A stretch of DNA of 64,000 bases from the NCBI RefSeq assembly GCF_020102855.1, contig NZ_JADHZD010000002.1, positions 310,001-374,000 of the forward strand. The letters are read 5' to 3'. The notes under the pieces were generated by a model, which had not been told where the DNA came from, made no database searches, and saw only the letters and a list, made by a program, of their open reading frames with translations. Source of the stretch: Nocardioides lacusdianchii (GTDB lineage: Bacteria; Actinomycetota; Actinomycetes; Propionibacteriales; Nocardioidaceae). Below are positions 15,564 to 24,618 of the stretch, in pieces (the stretch's first letter is position 1; each line of letters begins with the position of its first letter). Made by a program: the position numbers and the translations under genes.

Positions 15564-16412
15564 ATGCGCCGCGTCGCCACGTTGCTCCTGCTCCTGGGTG
15601 CCACCGTGCTCGGGTGTGGTGCCACCGACGAGCCCGACGAGGCACGGACGGTGCCCTTCCCAGACGACCTGACGGCGTACGTCGACCAGTCGCGGTTGCA
15701 GCGCGAGGGACGCACCCTCTTCGTACGCCTGGTGAACGACGCCGAGCGGCGCGTCACCGTCACCCACGCCGACATCGAGTCGCCGCGGTTCGGCACGATC
15801 ACCTGGACCGGCGAGAAGTCCTTCGAGAACGAGGCGGACCTCGAGTTCGAGCTGCCGAAGTCCGGGTGCGGCACCGGGTCGGACGCCGAGGTCCGACTGA
15901 CCTACCGCATCGACGACGGACCCGAGCTGCGGTCGACCACCACGGCGACCGACCGCTACGGCGCAGTCGCCCTCTTCATGGACCGCGACTGCGCCGAAGA
16001 ACGGCTGGGCGAGGCGGCGACCCTCGAGCTCGGCGCCGTACGCATCGTGGGCGAGGGCAGGAACTCCGTCTACGAGCTGCCGGTGACCCTGACTCCCAGC
16101 GGGGCCCAGGACGATGTCGCGTTCATGGGCTTCGAGGACACGGTGCTGTTCAGGCAGGTCCCCGGCTCGGCCCACGTCGACGAAGGCATCACCTATCCCC
16201 TGGGCCCCGACGACCCTCCGGTGGAGGTCGTCCTGCGGCTGATCCCCAGCCGGTGCGACCCGCACGCGCTGGCGGACGACAAGGTCGGCACCCTGGTGCC
16301 CGTACGCGTGACGGGACCCGACCTGCCGGCGGCGGCTGCGTTCTACCTGCCGATCGGCGACGAGCGGCGAGCCGCCCTGCGGGGATTCGTGCCGACGCAC
16401 TGCGAGTGGTGA
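15564..16412 (+). CDS. Hypothetical lipoprotein
   Basis: 282 residues from ATG 15564. The signal peptide ends in lipobox TVLGC (about residues 14-18), so the mature protein is a lipid-anchored surface protein. It is mostly beta strand by eye, with paired cysteines (SGCGTGS, DRDCAEE, SRCDPH, THCEW) that could form disulfides outside the cell. No family recognised. An AATGCT hexamer precedes the start by six bases. Confidence 0.72.
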   Translation: MRRVATLLLLLGATVLGCGATDEPDEARTVPFPDDLTAYVDQSRLQREGRTLFVRLVNDAERRVTVTHADIESPRFGTITWTGEKSFENEADLEFELPKSGCGTGSDAEVRLTYRIDDGPELRSTTTATDRYGAVALFMDRDCAEERLGEAATLELGAVRIVGEGRNSVYELPVTLTPSGAQDDVAFMGFEDTVLFRQVPGSAHVDEGITYPLGPDDPPVEVVLRLIPSRCDPHALADDKVGTLVPVRVTGPDLPAAAAFYLPIGDERRAALRGFVPTHCEW

Positions 16413-16458
16413 CGCGCGACCCCTTCCCGTCGGGCGCGACGAGGCGCACCATGGAGGC

Positions 16459-16716
16459 ATGGCCTTCATGTGGCTACTTCTGGCGATCGCGCTGGCTCTG
16501 TGCGTCGGTACCGTTCGGGCCCTGTTCAACGACGGGCGGCCGCTCCGGCCCCCTGTCTCGCACTGGCAGGACCCGCTCTTCGTGGCTCCCGGCAGCCGGA
16601 TCGAGCAGTCCTCCCGAGCAACGCTCTTCGAGCCCACCCCCTGGTCACGGGAGCAGGCGCCTCTCGGCTCCCCCAGCGCCCCGCCCGAGGTCCTGCAGAT
16701 CGGGCGGCGCAGCTAG
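16459..16716 (+). CDS. Small N-terminally anchored membrane protein
   Basis: 85 residues from ATG 16459: one N-terminal membrane helix (MAFMWLLLAIALALCVGTV) then a Pro- and Ser-rich soluble tail. No family recognised. A CACCAT hexamer stands six bases before the start. Good codon use supports it, but the short length limits certainty. Confidence 0.55.
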   Translation: MAFMWLLLAIALALCVGTVRALFNDGRPLRPPVSHWQDPLFVAPGSRIEQSSRATLFEPTPWSREQAPLGSPSAPPEVLQIGRRS

Positions 16717-16753
16717 CACGGCGAGCCGTCGGAGCCTGCTGTTGCGCCGGTCC

Positions 16754-17824
16754 TCACGGTGCCGTGAGGCTGCGGATCGCGTCATCGAAGGCGCGGCCGG
16801 CCGCCCGCCATGCCCCCGACGGGGCACCCTCACCGGCCAGACCCAGCAGGTGCGGAGTCAGGTCGGCGCTGAAGCCTTCACTGGCCTCGCGGGGAAGCAA
16901 CGAGGGCAGGTTGTCGATGGCGATGACGTCCAGCGGCACGCTGTGCTCGCCCGTGCCGTCGTGCAGCCGCCTCACCGGTTCCTGCCACGAGGTGGTCCTG
17001 GTGTTCACCGGAAGCATGTTGGTCGGACCGGTGACGTCGCACGTGACGTCCGCGAGCACCCGCAGCCGGCGCTCGTGGTCCAGGTCCGACTGCTCCACGA
17101 ACGGTGTGGTCGGGGTGTGCGTGACGACGCAGTTCACCAGCAGGTCATGGCCGAGGAGCGCCTGCTTGTGCAGGTCTCGCGTCTCCTCACGATCCCACGA
17201 GGTCACCGGCATCCCGGCGGTCCTCAGCGCGTGCTGCGCTCCACGACCGGACCGCCCCCGCGCCCCAGTGACCAGGGCGAGCAGCTCGTCGGCCCCGGCC
17301 TTCCCGGCCTGCTCCAGCTCAGCGTCGAGCTCGTGCTTGGCCATCGGCGCGAGTGGCGCGGCCAGCCCGCCGGCAAGGTGCAGGACACCGAGGGCGGCGC
17401 CGACGTAGCCAGCCCAGTAGCCGAACGCGACCACCCGCCGGCCGTCGTCGTCGGTGAGGTACTCGATGTCGAACAGACGTCCCCCGCCGCGGCTGAACCG
17501 CTCGAGCGTGCGCCGAGCGTCCTCCTGGCCCTTGAAGGCATGCGCGAAGTAGATGTGCCGATGGCGCAGCGACTCCGGCCCGTCAGGGAGCTCCTTGATC
17601 CCCAGCACATAGGCGTGCTCGGGCGCGTCGACCCAGCTGCCCTCCGTCGCGACCGAGGCACCGGCTGCGGCGTACTCCTCGATGGCGAAGGTGCGTTGGG
17701 GAGACTCCTCGACGGTCACCTCGAACCCGGCCCCGATCAGCTGAGGGATGTCGGCGGGCACGATGGGCGTACGCCGCTCGGTGTCGCGCGACTCGGACCG
17801 GATCCACACATGGACGGGGTGCAT
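16754..17824 (-). CDS. Saccharopine dehydrogenase-like (Lys1-type) oxidoreductase
   Basis: 356 residues from the ATG at 17822-17824. The N-terminus HVWIRSESRDTERRTPIVP matches the alanine-dehydrogenase/PNT-N domain of lysine-forming saccharopine dehydrogenases (first Arg/Lys site and ERRTPI). Next come YFAHAFKGQ and FDIEYLTDDDGRRVVAFGYWAGYVGAA, characteristic of the fungal LYS1 type. The C-terminal half carries the Rossmann-type region (VTGARGRSGRGAQHAL) and DVTCDVTGPTNMLP. It would use NAD to cleave saccharopine to lysine and 2-oxoglutarate, or to oxidise a related amino acid. No lysine pathway gene adjoins. Confidence 0.8.
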   Translation of the reverse strand: MHPVHVWIRSESRDTERRTPIVPADIPQLIGAGFEVTVEESPQRTFAIEEYAAAGASVATEGSWVDAPEHAYVLGIKELPDGPESLRHRHIYFAHAFKGQEDARRTLERFSRGGGRLFDIEYLTDDDGRRVVAFGYWAGYVGAALGVLHLAGGLAAPLAPMAKHELDAELEQAGKAGADELLALVTGARGRSGRGAQHALRTAGMPVTSWDREETRDLHKQALLGHDLLVNCVVTHTPTTPFVEQSDLDHERRLRVLADVTCDVTGPTNMLPVNTRTTSWQEPVRRLHDGTGEHSVPLDVIAIDNLPSLLPREASEGFSADLTPHLLGLAGEGAPSGAWRAAGRAFDDAIRSLTAP

Positions 17825-17943
17825 GGCGTCAGGATGCCATCGGTCACCCGCCACGCTCTCGCGCGTCTGCTTCTGCGTCGTCGTGACGCACCCTGTGCGC
17901 CAACCGCACGTGCGTCGGTGCTCGCGTCTGGGAAGGTGACGGC

Positions 17944-19050
17944 GTGACAGTGGACGTCGACGACGCCCGGATCCGTGACCGCGTGGCTCAGCGGCGCCAG
18001 CAGCGGCGCGACGGGGTCGACCTGTGGGTGGAGCTCGATGGACTCGACCAGCCGGCGGGCGTGGTCCGCGCGGCCGTGAACCAGATCGATGACGGTGCCC
18101 GGAGATGGGAGGTCCGCCCCACCACGGGCGGCGCCTGGACCTGGTTGTCCGACATGGCTGACTGGCACGAGCGCGTGCTCGAGCTCGCCGCTGTTCTCTC
18201 CGGCATGGGCCACGCCGGATCCATCTCGGTGCCGTGGGTGGACCCGCTGTTCCACCGGGGCTCCGACGTCCCCTTTCCCACCGCCTACCTGACCCACCGG
18301 GTGGATCCGCTGGCCGACGCGGGTCCGTTCAACGCGCACGGCGTGCCCGAGCCCCGGTGGGGTGTGTCCGAGTCGGCGACCGAGCGGCTGCTGACGCACG
18401 CGGTGGCCTGGGCCCTGGTGCCTGGCACCGGTGCCCACGTCGGCGACGTCGTACGAACGCCCGTCCAGGAGCACGACGCCGTCTCGCTCATCAGTCCCTT
18501 GCTCGACAGGCGACTCAGCAACCTCGCCCTCGCCTCCACGTCGCGCGCCGGCGGGGAGCTGCGCCGGTCGGTGGGGTTCTCCCCCTTCGGCCAGACGTGG
18601 TGGATCGACCTCGACCGGGACGCCGACCCGACCGCGCTCGCCGAGCACACACAGGGCCTGCTCCTCGACCACGCGCCCGACCTGCAGTTCGGTGCCGTCC
18701 ACCTGACCTACCCCGGCACCGACGAATCGGAAGCCACGACCACCAGCGTGTGGCGCCGACACCCCCACCTGTGGTCTGCGTACGTACCTGACGCCTTCGG
18801 CGTGCAGCTGGTGACCGGACGCCACCTGGCCCACGCACACGACCTGTCCCAGTGGCACGTCACTGAGGTCGCCGAGGACCGCTGGCTGGTGGCCGCACGT
18901 GACCTGGCGGCGTGGTTCCGTCCCCCCGAGCCATCGACAGTTCGGAGCCGACAGTTTCCCGACCCGGCCCTGCGGGCCCGGGCTCGCGAGGACTTCGGCG
19001 CCATGATCCTCACCCGGGAAACCGCCGCGGCACATCGGCCCCAGCGCTGA
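17944..19050 (+). CDS. Uncharacterised 368-residue protein
   Basis: 368 residues from GTG 17944, with GGGAAGG 7-15 bases upstream. There is no signal peptide or membrane segment. The protein is acidic and rich in Trp and Asp; features include WEVRPTTGGAWTWLSDM, HAGSISVPWVDPLFHRG, VGFSPFGQTWWIDLDRD and WRRHPHLWSAYVPDAFGVQL. I recognise no family and see no catalytic motif. Good codon use and a plausible start make it a real gene. Nothing flanking it explains its role. Confidence 0.7.
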   Translation: MTVDVDDARIRDRVAQRRQQRRDGVDLWVELDGLDQPAGVVRAAVNQIDDGARRWEVRPTTGGAWTWLSDMADWHERVLELAAVLSGMGHAGSISVPWVDPLFHRGSDVPFPTAYLTHRVDPLADAGPFNAHGVPEPRWGVSESATERLLTHAVAWALVPGTGAHVGDVVRTPVQEHDAVSLISPLLDRRLSNLALASTSRAGGELRRSVGFSPFGQTWWIDLDRDADPTALAEHTQGLLLDHAPDLQFGAVHLTYPGTDESEATTTSVWRRHPHLWSAYVPDAFGVQLVTGRHLAHAHDLSQWHVTEVAEDRWLVAARDLAAWFRPPEPSTVRSRQFPDPALRARAREDFGAMILTRETAAAHRPQR

Positions 19051-19202
19051 CCTCCACCGTGTGCGGCCCGTGTCTCGGGCAACGCGGCACCGACACGGAC
19101 GGGGATCCACATCCAGGCAGATGGACGCACACACTGCGGTCCGGGCCACTGGAGGGCGACGGCCGTACGTGAACCACACTCCAACGGGACGTGCGCTGGG
19201 CG

Positions 19203-19985
19203 TCAGCCGGAGAACAGCGAACGGTTCTCCTCGACCCATGCAATGTCGGCACGTTCCTCCTTCTCGACGGTGCCCTCGGCAACCCACGTCTTCTGCGGTT
19301 CCTGTCCTTGAGCGGCGAGGAACCGGACGTGCTCGCTGGTGTAGCGGATGCGTTGGACGACGGCGTCAGCAACGTCGAAGTCGGCGGGGATCTCGTAGGC
19401 GTCGAGGAATGCCTCGATGCGCGCTCGACGGTCGGGGACCTCCGGAAAGTGGTGCCACTCGAGGGCTGCCTGGTCGTCCCGGATCGGGGCAAACCACTGG
19501 AGGGCGTACGCCACGTCGCTGAGCCTGGGCGCGCGATGAAGGAAGTCCCAGTCGATGAGCGCGACGGCCCGACCGTCTCGCCAGACGAAGTTCCACGGGC
19601 CGGGGTCGCCGTTGACGAAGACGTCGCCGCCCTCGGCGCCCGGTGCGGCGAACACAGCATCGTCGGGTGGGACCCAGTCAGCGGAGGCGTCGTGGATACG
19701 CCGCAGAAGGCGTGCCGCCGAGCGCAGTCCCCGCTCGTCGTGCTGGTGCTTCCACCCGTCACCGCCGCTCTCGCCCTCGATGAAGCGGAGCGTCTCAGTG
19801 GCCCCGTCGAGCGCCACCGGCTCGGGAACGCAGTCCAGACCCTTGTCATGGAGGTGCCGCAGGAACGCGTGCACGGTCGGGGTGTGGGGGCCGGCGGGTC
19901 GGGTGACCGTCTCGGCCGTCAGCTCGATCGGGCGAAACTGCTCGTTCACTTCGGCCGCTCGACCCAACACCTTGTCGTCTGCCAC
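19203..19985 (-). CDS. Aminoglycoside phosphotransferase-family kinase
   Basis: 260 residues from GTG 19983-19985. The kinase-like core is FVNGDPGPWNFVW, with catalytic D127 and N132 (usual motif HGDLxxxN; His is replaced by Asn here), and the Mg-binding D145 in ALIDWDFLHRAP. The N-lobe is short. Members phosphorylate aminoglycosides, choline or other small alcohols; resistance cannot be inferred from sequence alone. A GACAGT hexamer six bases upstream may be its promoter. The gene begins a stretch of visibly lower GC. Confidence 0.78.
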   Translation of the reverse strand: MADDKVLGRAAEVNEQFRPIELTAETVTRPAGPHTPTVHAFLRHLHDKGLDCVPEPVALDGATETLRFIEGESGGDGWKHQHDERGLRSAARLLRRIHDASADWVPPDDAVFAAPGAEGGDVFVNGDPGPWNFVWRDGRAVALIDWDFLHRAPRLSDVAYALQWFAPIRDDQAALEWHHFPEVPDRRARIEAFLDAYEIPADFDVADAVVQRIRYTSEHVRFLAAQGQEPQKTWVAEGTVEKEERADIAWVEENRSLFSG

Positions 19986-20326
19986 ACCGGCACTGTCACA
20001 CGAACGGCGGGCGGTAACCACCGAGTTCTTCGAGCCGTACGGACCCTCGTTGCCAGGTCACGGATATCCCCGACAAGGGGCGCATTGACGCACCATGTGA
20101 CGAGAACCCACTCACCAACCCGCGGGAGCTCTTGGCACCCGTGGCCCCTCGATGGGTATCGCCTCGCGGCCGCCGGGCATCACCGACCCCAACGCCGAGG
20201 AGGAGGGCCTAGCACTTGGCGCGCGCACTGCCTACAGTGCTATTGGGTCACGCGGCGGCCCTTCATCACCGCGATCTTGGACGCGACCGGCCCGTCGGCT
20301 TGGCACCTGACTACAAGGAGAACCTC
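19986..20326 (+). other. 341-base intergenic region, lower GC
   Basis: No gene or RNA recognised. A TACAGT hexamer (20233-20238) could be the -10 of the following MetX-like gene, which would leave a leader of about 80 bases, but the nearby TTGGCG is only 11 bases from it, too close for a -35. The base composition is more AT-rich than most of the window. Confidence 0.4.
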
Positions 20327-21406
20327 ATGCCGCTGCAGAACGACTTCTACACACCCGAGGGCCAGGGAGCCTACGAGCTGATCTCGATCGGCCGCTTCGA
20401 GCTGGAAGAGGGTGGGGTGATCGAGGATCTTCGGTTGGCTGTGGCGACGTACGGCACCCTCAACGAGGACAAGTCCAACGCCATCTGCATTCCGACGTGG
20501 TTCTCAGGCACGCATGCCACCTGGGAGCAGGTCTACATCGGTTCGGGGCGGGCACTGGACCCCGACAAGTACTTCATCGCGGTCATCAACCAGATCGGCA
20601 ATGGCCTTTCGACCTCACCGCACAACACCGAGGACCCATCGATCGCGATGTCGAAGTTCCCCCATGTGCGCATCGGCGACGACGTCCGCGCACAGGAACA
20701 ACTGCTGCGCGAACACTTCGGCATCGAACGACTTGCCCTTGTAGTGGGCGGTTCCATGGGCGCTCAGCAGACCTACGAGTGGGCGGTTCGCTTCCCCGAC
20801 AAGGTGCTGCGTGCAGCCCCCATCGCAGGTACGGCCCAGAACCTGCCGCACGACTTCCTCTACACGCAGACCTTGATGGACGCGATCACGTCAGATCCTG
20901 CCTGGAACGGAGGAGAGTACGCGTCGAATACCGACGTGGCCGATGGGTTGCGGCGCCACGCCGACATCTGGGCGGTCATGGGACTGACCACGGACTTTTG
21001 GAAGACGGAGTTCTGGAGGGACATCCCACCCTTGGTGGAAGGCCTCGGGTGGGAGACGTTCGAGGAGTTCCAGCAGAACTTCACCGCGCTCATCTTCGGC
21101 ATGATGGACCCCAACGCGCTGCTGTCGATGGGCTGGAAGTGGCAACGCGGGGACGTGGCGCGCAACACCAACGGGGACCTCGCAGCTGCGCTCGGCAGCA
21201 TCACCGCCAAGACGTTCGTGATGCCGATCGAGCAGGACATGTTCTTCCCACCCCGCGACTGCATCCCCGAGCAGGAGATGATCCCTGGCGCCGAACTCAG
21301 AATGCTGCACAGCATCGCCGGTCACTTCGGGCTGTTCGGCTTCGAGCCCTCCTACACCGCCGAGGTGGACGCCGCGCTCTCCGACCTGCTGGCCATCGAG
21401 GTTTAG
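20327..21406 (+). CDS. MetX-like alpha/beta hydrolase (homoserine O-acetyltransferase family)
   Basis: 359 residues from ATG 20327, behind AAGGAG. The fold matches MetX: NAICIPTWFSGTH before the oxyanion hole, nucleophile elbow GGSMGAQQ with S143, and a late His in SIAGHFGLFGF. The acid is probably the Asp in PIEQDMFFPP. It lacks the clear homoserine-binding pattern I would expect of a dedicated MetX, and no methionine gene is near, so it may act on another acyl substrate. GC is near 60% in sampled stretches against about 70% in neighbours, and codon use is less biased, which suggests transfer. Confidence 0.78.
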   Translation: MPLQNDFYTPEGQGAYELISIGRFELEEGGVIEDLRLAVATYGTLNEDKSNAICIPTWFSGTHATWEQVYIGSGRALDPDKYFIAVINQIGNGLSTSPHNTEDPSIAMSKFPHVRIGDDVRAQEQLLREHFGIERLALVVGGSMGAQQTYEWAVRFPDKVLRAAPIAGTAQNLPHDFLYTQTLMDAITSDPAWNGGEYASNTDVADGLRRHADIWAVMGLTTDFWKTEFWRDIPPLVEGLGWETFEEFQQNFTALIFGMMDPNALLSMGWKWQRGDVARNTNGDLAAALGSITAKTFVMPIEQDMFFPPRDCIPEQEMIPGAELRMLHSIAGHFGLFGFEPSYTAEVDAALSDLLAIEV

Positions 21407-21671
21407 GAGTTCAGTCGCCGCCGTACAACTTGTCAGACGGGGCCCTTCCAGGGCGCGCCGGCAGGCGGCGAACTGCGTCGCCTCGGCCCCAAGAACGCAG
21501 GCCGCCGGAGGGCCGGTGCCAGCCCTGCACGCCGCAGCGCCGAGGTCGTCGAGCCTCCCCCGCCGGAGGCCCATCGCACCAGGTGAAGTGCCCATCCAGC
21601 CGGGTCCGCCATGGCAACGGTGGTGTCCGAAGCCCAGCTCTGAGCCCCGGACACCGCCTCTGCGTGTCGGA

Positions 21672-22475
21672 CTACTTGACCTCCGACCGCCGCAGCGAGA
21701 GCAGCCCGATGGCGAGGGGGACGACGATCCAGATCGCCGTGGTGGAGCCGAGCATCGCCCACTCCTCACCGGTGTCGGTGGTGCCCTCGAAGAGCTTCAC
21801 CTGGGTGTAGTTCCAGTCGATCCACGGTTGCAGGTCCAGGAACCACTCCCGCACCAGCGCGAGCAGCTCGAGGATGCCGGGCAGGACGAGGGAGACCACG
21901 AAGTAGCCGACGATCGCCGCCGCCGAGGCCCGCATCACCACGCCGAGCGTGAAGCCGATCGCCATGCCCACCAGGTTGCCCAGCAGGATCTGGGGTGCGG
22001 TGGACAACGACATGTCCCAGACGGTGTCCACGCCGGCGAGGGCGGAGCCGGCCAGGTTGCCCACGGCGCCGACCGCGAAGGCGACGGCCATCGACCCGAT
22101 CCCCACGAGGAAGGTCGCGATCGCCTTGGCGCCGATCACCCGTCCACGGCTCGGCGCCAGCGTGAACGTCGTGAGCCCACTGCGCTGGCTCCACTCACTG
22201 GTCACCGCCAGGATCGCGATCATCGGCAGGATCACCGACATCGGCAGGCCGATCGCGGCCGCGAAGTTCTCGTAGGTGACGGCGCTGTCGGGGGCGAAGA
22301 CGATGACCGCCCCGGTCGCGAGGACCGAGAAGACGCCGATGCTGACGAGCATCCAGAACCCCGAGCGGGTGTCGAACATCTTGCGCAGCTCGACCCTGAC
22401 GAGTCGCGCGAGAGGGATGGGCCGGGCAGTCCGACGGGCCGAGGCGGCGGCCACCGTGGTGATCGTGGCGGTCAT
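21672..22475 (-). CDS. ABC-2 type transporter permease
   Basis: 267 residues. Six hydrophobic segments follow a basic N-terminus (LARLVRVELRKMFDTRSGFW, the usual ABC-2 entry into the first helix). The C-terminus is WIVVPLAIGLLSLRRSEVK. The start ATG (22473-22475) overlaps the stop of the ATPase gene by four bases. With the ATPase it forms an exporter whose substrate is unknown; the adjacent two-component system probably controls it. Confidence 0.83.
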   Translation of the reverse strand: MTATITTVAAASARRTARPIPLARLVRVELRKMFDTRSGFWMLVSIGVFSVLATGAVIVFAPDSAVTYENFAAAIGLPMSVILPMIAILAVTSEWSQRSGLTTFTLAPSRGRVIGAKAIATFLVGIGSMAVAFAVGAVGNLAGSALAGVDTVWDMSLSTAPQILLGNLVGMAIGFTLGVVMRASAAAIVGYFVVSLVLPGILELLALVREWFLDLQPWIDWNYTQVKLFEGTTDTGEEWAMLGSTTAIWIVVPLAIGLLSLRRSEVK

Positions 22476-23371
22476 GCCGCTGCTCCTTCGCGCTGGGTGT
22501 CGGCAGTGAGGGACAAGAACATGTCCTCGAGCCCGGCGCCCTCGGCGGACCGGAGCTCGGTGAGGGCGATGCCGGCAGCCAGGGCGACCGATCCGACCCG
22601 GGCGGGGTCGGCGTCGGTGCGTACGGATCCGTCCCCGGCGAGCGTGCTGGGGATCCCGGCCTGCTCGAGCGCGTGGGCGAGGTCGCGCGGCGACGTCGAC
22701 CGGGCCAGCGTCCCTGCAGCCGCGAGGAGCTCCTCCTTGGTGCCGGACGCGACGATCGCGCCGTTGCCGATGACGACGAGGTCGTCGGCGATGACCTCGA
22801 TCTCGTGCAGCAGGTGCGACGACAGCAGCACCGTGCCGCCCCGGCTCGCGAAGTCCGTCAGCAGGTCCCGCATCCACCGGATCCCCGCGGGGTCGAGCCC
22901 GTTGGCTGGCTCGTCGAGGATCAGGACCCTCGGGTCGCCGAGCAGGGCGGTGGCGATGCCGAGGCGCTGGCGCATCCCGAGGGAGTAGTTGCGCACCCGA
23001 CGCCGCGACTCGGCGGGGGTAAGGCTCACCAGCTCGATCATCTCGTCGACCCTGGTGCGGGGCAGGCCCATCGTGTCGGCGGCGATCGTCAGGATCTCGC
23101 GTCCGGTGCGGCCGGCGTGCTGGGCCGAGGCGTCGAGGAGGACACCGACCTCGAGGCCGGGGTTGGGCAGGTCGGCGAAACGTACGCCGTCGATGGTGGC
23201 CGAGCCGGACGTCGGAGCGGTCAGACCGACCATGACGCGCATCGTGGTGGACTTGCCTGCTCCGTTCGGACCGAGGAAGCCGGTCACGCGGCCGGGCCGG
23301 GCGGTGAAGGAGACGTCGTCGACAGCGGTGAACCCGCCGTACCTCCGGGTCAGGGACTCAACTGTGATCAT
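22472..23371 (-). CDS. ABC transporter ATP-binding protein
   Basis: 299 residues from ATG 23369-23371. Walker A is GPNGAGKST, the signature is NYSLGMRQR (a variant of LSGGQ, common in ABC-2 drug/peptide exporters), and Walker B is VLILDEPANGLD, followed by LLSSHLLHEIE (H-loop). The C-terminal 90 residues form an extra regulatory segment. Divergent from the sensor kinase gene, with 107 bases between the starts. Confidence 0.9.
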   Translation of the reverse strand: MITVESLTRRYGGFTAVDDVSFTARPGRVTGFLGPNGAGKSTTMRVMVGLTAPTSGSATIDGVRFADLPNPGLEVGVLLDASAQHAGRTGREILTIAADTMGLPRTRVDEMIELVSLTPAESRRRVRNYSLGMRQRLGIATALLGDPRVLILDEPANGLDPAGIRWMRDLLTDFASRGGTVLLSSHLLHEIEVIADDLVVIGNGAIVASGTKEELLAAAGTLARSTSPRDLAHALEQAGIPSTLAGDGSVRTDADPARVGSVALAAGIALTELRSAEGAGLEDMFLSLTADTQREGAAA

Positions 23372-23466
23372 GCGTCCACCCTCGCGGCGCAGGGTCGCGG
23401 GCGTATCGGCTCGAAGGCCGGTCCTGTCCTGGCCGAAAGTACGGCCCCTCGGCGGTGCTCCGTCCC

Positions 23467-23472
23467 TACGCT
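23467..23472 (+). promoter_or_regulatory. Leaderless -10 element (TACGCT)
   Basis: TACGCT is six bases before GTG 23479. It is identical to the element before the ECF42 sigma gene. Confidence 0.5.
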
Positions 23473-23478
23473 GAGGGG

Positions 23479-24618
23479 GTGAGCAACCCACTGAGGTCCG
23501 TGCTGGACGAACCCCGGCCCTCGGCCCCGCCGGCACGGGTCTGGCGCGACTGGGTGCTCCTGGGGCTCGTGGCGGTCTCCGCGGCGCTGGAGTGGGCGCT
23601 GCGGGCGGACCTGCCGCTGCCGGTGCTGTCGGTGGTGCTGACCGTCGGACTGGCGCCGCTGCTGCTGTGGCGGCGTACGCACCCGCTGGCCGTGGTCGCG
23701 GCCGCCTTCGGTGTGACCGTGGTCGTGGACATCGGCCTGCTCGCCCTCGACGCGCCGGTGCTCGACATGTACACGATGGTCTACTTCCTGCTCCTGCCCT
23801 ACGCACTCGTCCGGTGGGGGTCGGGACGGGAGGCGGTGGCGGGGCTGGCCGTCATCGTGGTGCCCGCCGTGCTGAGCCTCGTCGTCAGCTGGAGCGGGGT
23901 GGGCGACGCGATCGGCGGGATCGCGGTCCTGATGGCTGCCTTCGCTCTGGGCTGGGCCGTCCGCTCCCAGGACAGCGCTCGCGAGCGGAGGTTGGAGCAG
24001 GTGAAGTCGGACGAGCGGGTCCTGCTGGCGCGCGAGCTGCACGACACGGTCGCCCACCACGTCTCCGCCATCGCCGTCCACGCGCAGGCCGGTCGCGCCC
24101 TCGCGGCCACCAGTCCCTCGGCACCGCTCGAGGCGCTGGAGGTCATCGAGGTGGAGGCGTCGCGCACGCTCGCGGAGATGCGGGCGATGGTCCGCGTGCT
24201 GCGCAACGAGACGCCCGCCGACTACGCCCCGCAGCCCGGCGTGGCCGACCTCGAGCGGCTGGCCGGGCCCTCACCGGCGGGGCCGCGGGTGGAGGTCGGG
24301 GTGTCGGGGGACCTCGCCGCGCTCCCGACGGCGATCGACGCCGCTGTCTACCGCATCGCCCAGGAGGCGGTCACCAACGCCCTGCGCCACGCGCGCAACG
24401 CGACCGTGGTCGACGTACGCGTCGCCGGCGACCGGTCCGCGGTCAGCCTCGTCGTCCGCGACGACGGTGAACCGGACCAGACCGCCCACGAAGCGGGCTT
24501 CGGGATCACCGGGATGGTCGAGCGCGCGCTGCTGCTGGGCGGCACCTGCCAGGCCGGTCCCTCCCCCGGTCGCGGCTGGGCCGTCACCGCGACGCTCCCC
24601 CGGCAGGTGCCGGCATGA
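23479..24618 (+). CDS. Sensor histidine kinase (HisKA_3, DesK/LiaS type)
   Basis: 379 residues from GTG 23479. About five membrane helices form the N-terminal sensor (residues 25-170). The dimerisation/phosphoacceptor helix is LARELHDTVAHHVSAIAVHA; the HATPase domain carries RIAQEAVTNALRHARN and GFGITGMVERALLLGG. It overlaps the response regulator gene by ATGA. Kinases of this class next to an ABC exporter usually sense membrane-active compounds or envelope stress; that is inferred. The start lies six bases after TACGCT. Confidence 0.88.
   Translation: MSNPLRSVLDEPRPSAPPARVWRDWVLLGLVAVSAALEWALRADLPLPVLSVVLTVGLAPLLLWRRTHPLAVVAAAFGVTVVVDIGLLALDAPVLDMYTMVYFLLLPYALVRWGSGREAVAGLAVIVVPAVLSLVVSWSGVGDAIGGIAVLMAAFALGWAVRSQDSARERRLEQVKSDERVLLARELHDTVAHHVSAIAVHAQAGRALAATSPSAPLEALEVIEVEASRTLAEMRAMVRVLRNETPADYAPQPGVADLERLAGPSPAGPRVEVGVSGDLAALPTAIDAAVYRIAQEAVTNALRHARNATVVDVRVAGDRSAVSLVVRDDGEPDQTAHEAGFGITGMVERALLLGGTCQAGPSPGRGWAVTATLPRQVPA

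Noticed and set aside
16752..16769. Hairpin CCTCAC-N6-GTGAGG as a terminator
   Set aside because: It overlaps the stop codon of the saccharopine-dehydrogenase-like gene and has only six base pairs; too weak to call.
19203..19985. Kinase as an aminoglycoside resistance gene
   Set aside because: Only the general phosphotransferase fold is visible; the family includes many non-resistance kinases.
20216..20238. TTGGCG and TACAGT as a -35/-10 promoter pair
   Set aside because: Spacing is 11 bases, too short for a sigma-70-type promoter.
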